Source of the DNA: Taishania sp.
GTDB taxonomy: Bacteria; Bacteroidota; Bacteroidia; Flavobacteriales_D; Crocinitomicaceae
Direction: 5' to 3'
NCBI GenBank assembly: GCA_030150045.1
Contig: JASLGM010000038.1
Coordinates: 1 to 64,000 of the forward strand
DNA: 64,000 nt
Shown: positions 9,301 to 16,387 of the stretch, in pieces
How positions within the stretch are numbered: the first letter of the stretch is position 1
Layout: each line of letters begins with the position of its first letter
Notes under the pieces: model-generated
Told to the model about the DNA's origin: nothing
What the model saw: the letters and a program-made list of their open reading frames with translations, nothing else
The model's database searches: none
Position numbers and translations under genes: made by a program

Positions 9301-9915
9301 ATCAAGAATCCTTTAACGCCAATGAAACTTTCTGTACAACATTTACAACGCTCTATCAACCCAGATGACCCGCAGTTGATGAACAAAATAAACCGTGTTT
9401 CCAACTCATTAATTGAACAAATTGATGCCTTGACGAAGATTGCGAATGAGTTTTCTAACTTCGCTAAAATGCCTGCCCCGAAAATGGAATCTTTGGAAAT
9501 TGTTTCCCTTATTAAGGGTGTCTTGTCACTGTTCGAAAATGAATCGGATACCGAATTGATCTATGAAGGCGTGGACGAAATAAACGTTCTGGGCGACAAG
9601 GATCAATTGTTGCGCGTAATCAACAACTTAGTGAAAAACAGTCTACAAGCCATCAATCACACAGATGGAAAGATAAAAATATGCACGAAGAAAACCAGTA
9701 ATACTTTGCACATAACGGTGGACGACAACGGTTCTGGCATTGCTCCCGAGCAGATTGATAAAATGTTTGTGCCTTATTTCACGACCAAAAATACGGGCAC
9801 TGGCCTCGGCCTTTCCATGGTGAAACAAATCATTGAGAACCACGGCGGAACCATTCGTTTTGAGACCAAATTGAATGAAGGAACGTGTTTTTTTATCACT
9901 TTACCAGTGGCATAG
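6316..9915 (+). CDS. Large multi-TM sensor histidine kinase (NtrY-like)
   Basis: This 1199-residue membrane kinase has one TM helix near the N-terminus, then a cluster of about eight TM helices (residues about 200-450), an extracytoplasmic stretch (about 450-680), two more helices (about 690-755), a second sensor stretch and a last helix (about 895-920). The cytoplasmic part holds a HAMP domain (about 920-965), the phosphoacceptor domain with His994 in VAHEIKNPLTPMKLS, and an ATPase domain with N-box NNLVKNSLQAI and G-box GTGLGLSMVKQII. The HEIKNPLTP phosphoacceptor motif is typical of NtrY-type kinases. It overlaps the preceding kinase gene by 4 bases. No response regulator lies in the window, so its partner is unknown. 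The signal it senses cannot be deduced. Confidence 0.9.
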   Translation: MILKRQKPIYLNSILFLLSTFSFLVVYLFYSQKNTDKELLKLQQYVTDQEGKINWTLHQLSAQKETASFEDIAKFASEETFVYVYRNDTLVHWNSNSQKVSLLLDKYIDGISLQKYQNGWYLTGTATKKNITYRVSHKIYNDYPIQNAYLINGFSDNPYTQLSYSPTFDSEIGYPIYSAKGAYLFSLQPNGQNKINPYQEFYIVGLLFLSIATFLRLVFLYIQPLKPFAQLLIWSTILFFRWYSLKENWMVAFKDYTIFQANLFGVDFLAPNLFEFLVSLIVFFGTCSLILKLAVKRFKSTYLSFFIYRLFSLLVWAVLAHYISAFVFHSTIPLATADLFQMNLYSTLAILTIGGICLFYYQLSEYIQTQKNKSGLAGQVLLFSTWIVVSTLLLKTHWSLALYPVILVLLLPLFQLNAKFHSALSYLIFGIASSTIIALAIQHLNTQKELDNRHFFANQLFSERDFSSELNMNSIDSLLKTDKSLHYFFRTDTPFNATRFDEYLDKKYFNSIANNYDFGFFLFDSLNHNMSNATDPSTQLYIDFMTIIDLHGDRSEITPSMYFVHDHIAHFSYIIKSEIWNGEQKLGTLVCTLKSKKNPEAIGFPKLLIPNSTDKQALMSHYSFAKFHENVLAYQHGDFEYPYLASEMDEWNKGNKKTFDYNGYNHSIYKSSDENVVIVSVKLNTFFELTTSISFFFCCFLLLMVITNFPLILSELKHINWNRLATKIQVAIVCLTILTLVITTWGAGSFFSKQFEKMANEQIQEKTNSVEQDLRSALGRMTDIPSLKDYSSLNAQLRRLCRIHKTDINLYNNLGHLVATSRLQLYSSGLLSEQMNPKAYIEITEKSLNHFLHQENIGRLNYSSSYMPINNFKGEKLGVLNLQFFGQQENSLAQMNELYATLINIFLFVFVVSTILTVIVGSWITSPLRQLHNSLNSLKFGKNMSRLKYDKRDEIGDLVEDYNKKLLELEETATQLAKSERESAWRDMAKQVAHEIKNPLTPMKLSVQHLQRSINPDDPQLMNKINRVSNSLIEQIDALTKIANEFSNFAKMPAPKMESLEIVSLIKGVLSLFENESDTELIYEGVDEINVLGDKDQLLRVINNLVKNSLQAINHTDGKIKICTKKTSNTLHITVDDNGSGIAPEQIDKMFVPYFTTKNTGTGLGLSMVKQIIENHGGTIRFETKLNEGTCFFITLPVA

Positions 9916-9927
9916 AAGCTTTTATTT

Positions 9928-10015
9928 TGGGCGTTACCCCTATGGGGTCGGGCTATTCGTTTCAAGTTTTTCGTTCATCCTTCACGAAAAAGCTTTCCTC
10001 TATTATCCCTAACGC
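9928..10015 (-). repeat. Dispersed structured repeat, family A copy 2
   Basis: Read on the plus strand it begins GGGCGTTACCCC and ends ATCCCTAACGC, the reverse of copy 1. Its hairpins are ACCCC-TAT-GGGGT and TTTTTCGT/ACGAAAAA. It lies just after the histidine kinase stop, next to family B copy 1. Confidence 0.8.
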
Positions 10016-10070
10016 GATAGATCGTAACATTCTTAATGTTTCTATAAACAAAGTTCATTCACGGGAAACA

Positions 10071-10215
10071 TCTGCCCGTGCGGAGCGTATTAGCTAAACG
10101 ATCCAAAAAAGGTGTGCACGAAGCTTTGCCGCTGCGACCACAGGAAGCGCGTGGCAAAGGTATCGTAAACCCTTTTTGGGGAGTTTACTAGAACGCGCAG
10201 AACGAAAAGGCAGCC
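10071..10215 (+). repeat. Dispersed structured repeat, family B copy 1
   Basis: The ends CTGCC (10072-10076) and GGCAG (10209-10213) are complementary. Inside is a long imperfect hairpin: a left arm from about 10103 (AAAAAAGGTGTGCACGAAG) pairs with a right arm ending near 10178. The apical segment GCGACCACAGGAAGC differs by one base from the other copies. The flanking segments TTAGCTAAACG and GTTTACTAGAACG are shared with the family. It sits between convergent genes. Confidence 0.82.
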
Positions 10216-10221
10216 AAAAAA

Positions 10222-10302
10222 AAATCTGACTTCGACAAAAAAAGGCTTTTCACCTCATCCAAATGATGATGTTACTTACTTTCTTATACCGAAATCAGAT
10301 TT
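10222..10302 (-). terminator. Possible long-loop terminator of the PNGase F-like gene
   Basis: The arms AAATCTGA (10222-10229) and TCAGATTT (10295-10302) are 65 bases apart. Read on the minus strand the second arm is followed by a run of T. The long loop makes this a weak call. Confidence 0.35.
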
Positions 10303-10313
10303 CTAATTTCTAT

Positions 10314-12236
10314 TTACTGTTTTACAAAACGACCAACAAAACTTCCGTTCACAGAAATTAAGTACACGCCATTTTGAAGATCTTCAAGACCAATTGTCTG
10401 GTGATCACCATCAACAAGCATGGATTTCACCAACCTTCCAGACACATCAGAAACGGTCAAAAGACCTTGCGTTGGCTTGGCAAATAGTACCTGAATCATT
10501 TCCTTTGCTGGGTTCGGTTGTAGAATGGCTTTTTCCAATTCTCCCGACAAATTATTTACGGAAAGGAGTTGTCCGACCGTAAAACCAATGCGCATTTCAC
10601 ATCCAAAATCTCCATTAATGTTTTTCAAGGTTCCATTGGTATGCTTCATTAATCGCAAGGTTCCGTTCCCTGGATTTACAGGGTAATTAGGGTAATACCA
10701 CCATGAAATTCCATCACAACCGCTGTCACTAACGATAAAAGTGTAACAACCTTGTGGTAAATTCAAGGTGTCGATATAACGGGTATCGTTTGCTAAATTT
10801 TTACGTTCCTTCACGACATTTCCTTCTGGATCAACAATTTTCCACGTTGTTTCGTTAAATCCTGTGTTAGCATCTGTTGCTTTATTTGTTCTAAAATCTA
10901 TGCGCATTCCATTGAACCATTCCTCCACATGTGTAAACTTGGAGGTCAGCCTATTATTATGTGAGTTGTCATCGCCAGGTGTTCCATTCACCTCAACAAT
11001 TTCAACAATAAATACATTGGATTCGTTACCTAAAAATGCACGTGCACTTTGATCCAATTCGAATTCCACCAATTGGTTGAAGGCTAGATTTCCATTCCAT
11101 GTTGCAAAAAACGGGCTAGAACTACCTTGCAAATGATATTTCAACTTTGCAGAAGTAATGGCTGTTTGTCCGTTATTTTTCAATAAGACAATCGGTCTAC
11201 CACAAATGGCATTGCGATTCACTTCATTTTCATCATTTGAAGGCGCGATGATTTTCTCGATGGCTAAATCTTTAGAATAATTATACGCTCCATATTGAAA
11301 CAAGTGAGAAGAAATGGCGTATCCACCTAAATTATTAGTGGTATTAGCATTATAAGGTTGAAAATCCATGTCTAGTTTAATCGTTTGACTACTCAATTGT
11401 GTCGTTGCAATCGTATGATTTATGGGATATACTTGTTCACCCGGACACCAACCTGCGCGATCGAATACCCATGTGCCTGTTTGTGCGGCAAGAGCGTTAT
11501 GTCCGCAGTCGTCTTTCCAAACTTGTATCCGTTCAACAGCTGAATTGTTTACTTTTAAATCATAGTATTTACTACAGAATTCGGCACAATTTTGCAGAGG
11601 ATCCATTCCGTGTCCACTAATTGTATTGATAACATTCGCCGACACTACTCCAGGCTGCACATTAAAATCTTTGGCGATCAATTGCGTTTCGATAGATTGT
11701 GTAGGATGTCCGTAGGTAAAATAGCCATCGTACAATGGGCTAATATCCAACACATCTCGCGGTGGATTCCCTTCGATAAACTCTAATTTCACAGAAACAG
11801 TAAATCCCCAAGAATATCCTTCATACACGAAGCGGAAATCTTGTGTGTTTTTAAGTACGGGATAATAATCTGTTACATCTGTGGTATAGGTATGTTTTCG
11901 ATTGACATTCCAATCTGTTGCATAAGGTGTAATCACACGCATTAGCTCTAAATTGGTATTGGCATCAGGCAGCACATATACTTTAGTTGTATAATCCCAT
12001 GATCCACAGTATTGTTCTCCTGGACAAGCCCTTCTTCCAAGGATATAATGCATTCTAATTTTCTGGTATTTTGTTGTTCCATCAGGTAAAGTGGCACTAA
12101 TAGGATAATTCCCATAATGATTGAGCTCTACGTTATCAAACAAAGTTACCCATGTGGTATCGCCTGGTGCGGCGAATAGTGCTTTGGAACATAAGGTCCC
12201 TAAAAAACAAACTAAAAGAAATCCTTTTCTTAGCAT
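10314..12236 (-). CDS. PNGase F-like secreted glycoamidase domain protein with T9SS sorting domain
   Basis: This 640-residue protein has a signal peptide (about 1-22). Residues about 25-330 align by eye with the two beta-sandwich domains of flavobacterial peptide:N-glycosidase F. The three acidic active-site positions look conserved: Asp81 in CGSWDY, Glu139 in YEGYSWG and Glu219 in NCAEFC, where PNGase F has CAEWC. The segment WVFDRAGWCPGEQV also matches. If active it would cleave N-glycans from glycoproteins outside the cell. A CARDB-like/beta-rich linker (about 335-560) is followed by a type A sorting domain (ILQPNPAKEMIQVLF to the end). The Trp-to-Phe change beside Glu219 could alter activity. 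The next gene upstream on this strand is a metalloprotease with its own terminator. Confidence 0.85.
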   Translation of the reverse strand: MLRKGFLLVCFLGTLCSKALFAAPGDTTWVTLFDNVELNHYGNYPISATLPDGTTKYQKIRMHYILGRRACPGEQYCGSWDYTTKVYVLPDANTNLELMRVITPYATDWNVNRKHTYTTDVTDYYPVLKNTQDFRFVYEGYSWGFTVSVKLEFIEGNPPRDVLDISPLYDGYFTYGHPTQSIETQLIAKDFNVQPGVVSANVINTISGHGMDPLQNCAEFCSKYYDLKVNNSAVERIQVWKDDCGHNALAAQTGTWVFDRAGWCPGEQVYPINHTIATTQLSSQTIKLDMDFQPYNANTTNNLGGYAISSHLFQYGAYNYSKDLAIEKIIAPSNDENEVNRNAICGRPIVLLKNNGQTAITSAKLKYHLQGSSSPFFATWNGNLAFNQLVEFELDQSARAFLGNESNVFIVEIVEVNGTPGDDNSHNNRLTSKFTHVEEWFNGMRIDFRTNKATDANTGFNETTWKIVDPEGNVVKERKNLANDTRYIDTLNLPQGCYTFIVSDSGCDGISWWYYPNYPVNPGNGTLRLMKHTNGTLKNINGDFGCEMRIGFTVGQLLSVNNLSGELEKAILQPNPAKEMIQVLFAKPTQGLLTVSDVSGRLVKSMLVDGDHQTIGLEDLQNGVYLISVNGSFVGRFVKQ

Positions 12237-12267
12237 AAATCTAACTTACAGTATATTTTAGGTGATG

Positions 12268-12296
12268 AAAAAAAAGAGAGGGATTCTTCCCTCTCC
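12268..12296 (-). terminator. Rho-independent terminator of the metalloprotease gene
   Basis: GAGAGGGA (12276-12283), a 4-base loop and TCCCTCTC (12288-12295) form the stem. Read on the minus strand the stem is followed by eight T. It lies just after the stop at 12310. Confidence 0.85.
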
Positions 12297-12309
12297 TTTA
12301 TTATTATTT

Positions 12310-13626
12310 TTATTCTTTAACGAATTTCGTTAATTGTTTTCCTTGGTAAACAACTATATACATACCTGCATTTAATGTGCTTACGTCAATAGTTGTTTGA
12401 CTGTCATTCATTTCAATTGACATGATCGTTCTTCCCGAAAGATCTGTAAGCGAAAGTTGTCCCTCTAATAGGGTGCTTGCTTTTAACAAGATGTTTTCTT
12501 TTGCTGGATTTGGGAACACATTTACATCAATTTGAGGAATGTTAGAAATACTTGCTAGGTTATCGTGAACCAAATCGTATCTTTCATTTTCCAATACTTG
12601 ACGCATAAAATTTGTTTGTCCTTTTGTAAACATATTCATGCAATCTTCAGCGGAATAGTCCATAAAATTTTCGACTAAATCAGGTAAATCAACACCATCA
12701 ATATTATCCACGCATTTATTTTTTGTTTTGTCACACTCTTGACCTGAATCTTCATCTGAGTTTGGTGTATCATCAATTCCGTCATGTGCGGAGCAATCTC
12801 CATCTCCCCAGATGTGACGTAAACCGAGATAGTGTCCTACTTCGTGAGTTGCTGTTCTTCCATAGAAATCCATTCTTGTTCCAAGCACATCGATAGACCC
12901 GTCAGGATTATTACTTCCTACAGACTGAAACTGAAGTACAACACCGTCAATTAAATCAGGCATTTCATCTTGTGGCCAGTTCGACAGCCCTAATGGTGGA
13001 CTAGCATATCCTAACAAAAAAGGAATTTCCATTCCCATTCCGTGAAAACTCATGTCACACACCCAAATATTTAAATAACGTTGTGTATTCCAAGCATCTT
13101 TTCCTCCAGTTGCTGTTTTTTTAACCCTTTCAAATAGATCGAAATCAGCATTAATATTACTGTTACTAAATGTTTGAATAGAAGTTTGTGTACGTGTAAT
13201 ACCAGTAGTTGGGTTACCACTAGGATCTATCGTTGCTAATCTAAATCGGATTTTAGGATTTCCTCTATAAGGTTGGAAGATAGGTCTCAAGTTTCCAACA
13301 TCTGCATTTTGAGCATTAAAATCTTTATTCAATACATCTAATTGACTGAGAATAATAGAATCGTGAAGGTTTTGTCTTTGCGTGTTGTAAACAATATGGA
13401 AAACCACAGGAATGATATATTCATCATTCGATTTAGCAACATTTCCAGATCTCAATTGACTCGCATTATCTTCAAAGGCATAGGCTACTTGCTGTTTATA
13501 CCCTGGATAAGAAGCGTCTATGTAATTAATAAAATGTGGTGCCCCACACTTATCAGGTCGTTGTTGCTGCCCAAAAACTTGGAAAAAAAGCACACTAGAT
13601 CCTAGTAGTAGAACTAATTTTTTCAT
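12310..13626 (-). CDS. Secreted M43 (pappalysin-type) zinc metalloprotease with T9SS sorting domain
   Basis: This 438-residue protein has a signal peptide (about 1-19). The metzincin zinc site is HEVGHYLGLRH, with His261, Glu262, His265 and His271. It is followed by WGDGDCSAHDGIDDTPN and a Met-turn in ENFMDYSAEDC, the order found in the pappalysin/ulilysin family M43. Several Cys residues near the zinc site are typical of the family and form disulfides there. The C-terminal 75 residues (VFPNPAKENILLK to GKQLTKFVKE) are a type A sorting domain, so the enzyme is expected to be secreted or surface-attached by the type IX system. Family members cleave extracellular proteins; the target is unknown here. 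Confidence 0.92.
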   Translation of the reverse strand: MKKLVLLLGSSVLFFQVFGQQQRPDKCGAPHFINYIDASYPGYKQQVAYAFEDNASQLRSGNVAKSNDEYIIPVVFHIVYNTQRQNLHDSIILSQLDVLNKDFNAQNADVGNLRPIFQPYRGNPKIRFRLATIDPSGNPTTGITRTQTSIQTFSNSNINADFDLFERVKKTATGGKDAWNTQRYLNIWVCDMSFHGMGMEIPFLLGYASPPLGLSNWPQDEMPDLIDGVVLQFQSVGSNNPDGSIDVLGTRMDFYGRTATHEVGHYLGLRHIWGDGDCSAHDGIDDTPNSDEDSGQECDKTKNKCVDNIDGVDLPDLVENFMDYSAEDCMNMFTKGQTNFMRQVLENERYDLVHDNLASISNIPQIDVNVFPNPAKENILLKASTLLEGQLSLTDLSGRTIMSIEMNDSQTTIDVSTLNAGMYIVVYQGKQLTKFVKE

Positions 13627-13810
13627 AAGTATGTATAAGAGTTGTTTAATTTATTGGTGTTGAAAATACAGTTTTTTTTCTGACGAGGCAAGAATGGAGG
13701 CTTTTCATCAATTGATAACATTAGATCAACCTACTTATTTAGACAGATAATAGAAAGTATGTGCTTTAGCAAGTATTTTGGGAATACCCTCGATTTTTAA
13801 AATTATTAAC

Positions 13811-13818
13811 TAAATTTG
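13811..13818 (+). promoter_or_regulatory. Putative -7 promoter box of gpsA
   Basis: TAAATTTG lies 10 bases before the gpsA ATG. A TTTG occurs 30 bases further upstream, too far for a standard -33 element. If this box is used, the mRNA leader is very short. Confidence 0.45.
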
Positions 13819-13828
13819 CGAGTTAAGC

Positions 13829-14830
13829 ATGGAAGTCAGTAAGAAGAAAATAGCGGTCATTGGTGGAGGGAGTTGGGCAACTGCTCTTATCAAAATATTA
13901 TCCAACAATGTAGAAGATATCAGGTGGTGGATGCGAAATGAAGAAGCGGTAAAGCACATTAATCTTTACAAGCACAACCCAAATTATCTTCAATCGGTTC
14001 AGATTGACACTTCTCGTGTACGAGTAACAACAGATTTATATGAGTGTATTTCTGAAACCGACATTATTATTATCGCTACTCCATCTGCTTTCTTGGTACA
14101 AACCTTTCAGGATTTCCCAGTAGAAGTATTTCAAGGAAAAGTTGTCTTTTCCGCTGTAAAAGGAATTATTCCAGAATACCAAGCTATTCCAGCACGCTTT
14201 TTTCATAAAACGTTTGGTACACCTTATGATCAAATTGGTATCATTTGTGGACCTTGCCACGCGGAGGAAGTTGCACTTGAACGTTTATCATATTTAACAA
14301 TTGCTTGCCAAGATGATTGTATAGCCAGTATGGTTGCGCAAGCCATGAGTTGCAGATATATTAAAACCACTACCTCAGATGATTTATTTGGAACAGAATT
14401 ATCGGCTGTTCTGAAAAACGTTTATTCTATCGCCAGTGGTATTTGTTCTGGTTTAGGTTATGGCGACAATTTTCAAGCTGTACTAATTAGCTGTGCTATC
14501 CAAGAAATTGAAAACTTTATTGACGAAGTAAGTCCTATCCATAGAGATGTGAAATCAAGCGCATATTTAGGTGATCTACTTGTAACGGCTTATTCCAAGT
14601 TTTCTAGAAACAGAACCTTTGGATTTATGATTGGAAAAGGCTATTCTGTGAAATCTGCACAATTGGAAATGGACATGATTGCTGAAGGCTATTATGCAGT
14701 AAAAAGCGTTATGGAAATCAAAAAGAAATTTGATGTTGAGATGCCTATTGTTGAGGCGGTATACAATATTTTATACGAGAAAATCGCCCCTGTTATTGAG
14801 ATGCGCATCTTGACAGATAAATTAAGTTAA
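13829..14830 (+). CDS. gpsA: NAD(P)-dependent glycerol-3-phosphate dehydrogenase
   Basis: It reduces dihydroxyacetone phosphate to sn-glycerol 3-phosphate, the first step toward phospholipid synthesis, in the cytoplasm. The 333-residue length is normal. The dinucleotide-binding motif is IGGGSWATALIKIL near the N-terminus. Other family segments are VFSAVKGI, ICGPCHAEEVALE, the catalytic Lys in ELSAVLKNVYSIASGI, and the late substrate-binding SRNRTFG. In many homologues the GPCHAEE segment reads GPSHAEE/GPSFAxE. The next gene, aspartate kinase, starts 12 bases after the stop on the same strand, so the two are probably co-transcribed. Confidence 0.95.
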   Translation: MEVSKKKIAVIGGGSWATALIKILSNNVEDIRWWMRNEEAVKHINLYKHNPNYLQSVQIDTSRVRVTTDLYECISETDIIIIATPSAFLVQTFQDFPVEVFQGKVVFSAVKGIIPEYQAIPARFFHKTFGTPYDQIGIICGPCHAEEVALERLSYLTIACQDDCIASMVAQAMSCRYIKTTTSDDLFGTELSAVLKNVYSIASGICSGLGYGDNFQAVLISCAIQEIENFIDEVSPIHRDVKSSAYLGDLLVTAYSKFSRNRTFGFMIGKGYSVKSAQLEMDMIAEGYYAVKSVMEIKKKFDVEMPIVEAVYNILYEKIAPVIEMRILTDKLS

Positions 14831-14842
14831 TACCCATTTTTC

Positions 14843-16102
14843 ATGAAAGTATTTAAATTTGGAGGAGCTTCTGTGCGTGACGCAAAAGCTGTTAGAAATG
14901 TTGTGTATATACTCGATCAATATGCGCAAGAACAACTGATAATCGTTATTTCCGCAATGGGGAAGACAACCAATGCGTTAGAAGAAATCGTCACTAGCTG
15001 TTGGGAAAAAGATAGTGCGCTATTTAAAAGTAAGTTTGAAGAAATATATAATTACCACCATTCCATTTGTGAAGAATTAGAAGTACTAGAAATGGAGCCA
15101 CTTCAAAAAGCTATTTCTTCCGTTTTTGATACGTTTAACACCTATTTTGAAGCAGAAACGCCAGATAACTATGATTTTCTTTATGATCAAATTGTTAGTT
15201 TAGGGGAAGTCCTTTCTACACAAATTGTCGCTGCATATTTACAGAAAGAAGGTCGAGACGCAGCTTGGCTAGATGCTCGAAAACTCATTCGAACTGATAA
15301 TCATTACCGCGATGCCGATGTAGACTGGAAAAAAACAGAATTCTTGTTAAGCGATGCTGTTAAAGGAAAGAAACGCATTTATATCATTCAAGGATTCATT
15401 GGTCATACACCAGAATTAATGACGACAACTTTGGGGCGCGAAGGCTCTGACTTTACAGCAGCCATTGTTGCTTACTGTTTAAATGCAACCGATGTTTCTA
15501 TTTGGAAAGATGTCCCAGGTATGTTAAATGCAGATCCAAAACAATTTGATAATACGATCAAACTGGATCAAATATCTTTTAACGAAGCATTGGAACTTGC
15601 CTATTACGGTGCATCCGTAATTCATCCCAAAACAATAAAACCCTTACAAAACAAAGGGATTTCTTTACATGTAAAGAGTTTTAATGCACCTAAGGAGACA
15701 GGGACAATTATTCAATCAAAAACTGATTTTGATACTTTGATCCCTTCTTATATTCACAAGAACGATCAAACATTAATCTCCTTCACTACACGTGATTTTT
15801 CATTTATCATAGAAAGTCATTTGAGTGATATTTTTCAAAAACTATCTCATTTAGGAGTGAAAATTCAAATCATGCAAAATTCAGCTTTAAGTTTCACAGC
15901 TGTTATTGATTCGAAAAAAACGAATATGGAAACCCTATTAAATACTTTCTCAAACACCTACAAGGTGAAATACAACAGTGATATCCAACTCCTTACTATT
16001 AGACATTATAACAATGAGATTATAAAAGAATTGGTGGGAGACAAAGAAATATTACTTCAACAGTTTTCAAGATCTACTGCTCGATTGATTATTAAACCTT
16101 AG
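14843..16102 (+). CDS. Aspartate kinase
   Basis: It phosphorylates aspartate, the first step toward lysine/diaminopimelate, threonine and methionine. The protein has 419 residues. The amino-acid-kinase domain covers about 1-275: KFGGASVRD at the start, SLGEVLSTQI, TTLGREGSDFTAA with the ATP/aspartate contacts, and VWKDVPGMLNADP. A shortened regulatory part (about 300-419) carries ACT-like sequence (TLISFTTRDFSFI, GVKIQIMQNSALSF). It is a monofunctional enzyme with no homoserine dehydrogenase fused. It follows gpsA by 12 bases. Which of several possible aspartate kinase paralogues this is cannot be told, so no symbol is given. Confidence 0.93.
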   Translation: MKVFKFGGASVRDAKAVRNVVYILDQYAQEQLIIVISAMGKTTNALEEIVTSCWEKDSALFKSKFEEIYNYHHSICEELEVLEMEPLQKAISSVFDTFNTYFEAETPDNYDFLYDQIVSLGEVLSTQIVAAYLQKEGRDAAWLDARKLIRTDNHYRDADVDWKKTEFLLSDAVKGKKRIYIIQGFIGHTPELMTTTLGREGSDFTAAIVAYCLNATDVSIWKDVPGMLNADPKQFDNTIKLDQISFNEALELAYYGASVIHPKTIKPLQNKGISLHVKSFNAPKETGTIIQSKTDFDTLIPSYIHKNDQTLISFTTRDFSFIIESHLSDIFQKLSHLGVKIQIMQNSALSFTAVIDSKKTNMETLLNTFSNTYKVKYNSDIQLLTIRHYNNEIIKELVGDKEILLQQFSRSTARLIIKP

Positions 16103-16129
16103 AATCATTCCAAATAAGAAATAAAAGGG

Positions 16130-16137
16130 TAAATTTG
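16130..16137 (+). promoter_or_regulatory. Putative -7 promoter box of feoAB
   Basis: TAAATTTG lies 20 bases upstream of the feoA ATG in the 55-base gap after aspartate kinase, so feoAB could have its own promoter. No clear -33 TTG is seen. I see no obvious Fur-type palindrome. Confidence 0.45.
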
Positions 16138-16157
16138 TAAAAACAAAGCAATTTACA

Positions 16158-16385
16158 ATGGATACAAAAACATTAGCTCATCTTGCTTGCGGAGCATCAG
16201 CAACAGTTCTTTCTATTAAAGGAGATGAATTACGTTCAAAGTTACTTGAAATGGGATTAACACCAGGCTCATTGGTAACACACTTGTACCATGCGCCTTT
16301 TGGTGATCCAATTGCTATCGAGGTAGACGGATATGTTCTATCTATGAGAAAACAAGAAGCGGCATTAATTGAGGTAAAACTGTAA
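16158..16385 (+). CDS. feoA: FeoA family ferrous iron transport accessory protein
   Basis: This 75-residue SH3-like protein matches FeoA, a small cytoplasmic partner of the FeoB transporter. The family pattern is visible in LRSKLLEMGLTPGSLVTHLYHAPFGDP followed by IEVDGYVLSMRKQEAALIEV. FeoA is thought to help FeoB assembly or regulate its activity. It ends 2 bases before the feoB start, and feoB is followed with no gap by a small Cys-rich membrane peptide, making a three-gene iron uptake unit. Confidence 0.95.
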   Translation: MDTKTLAHLACGASATVLSIKGDELRSKLLEMGLTPGSLVTHLYHAPFGDPIAIEVDGYVLSMRKQEAALIEVKL

Positions 16386-16387
16386 TC

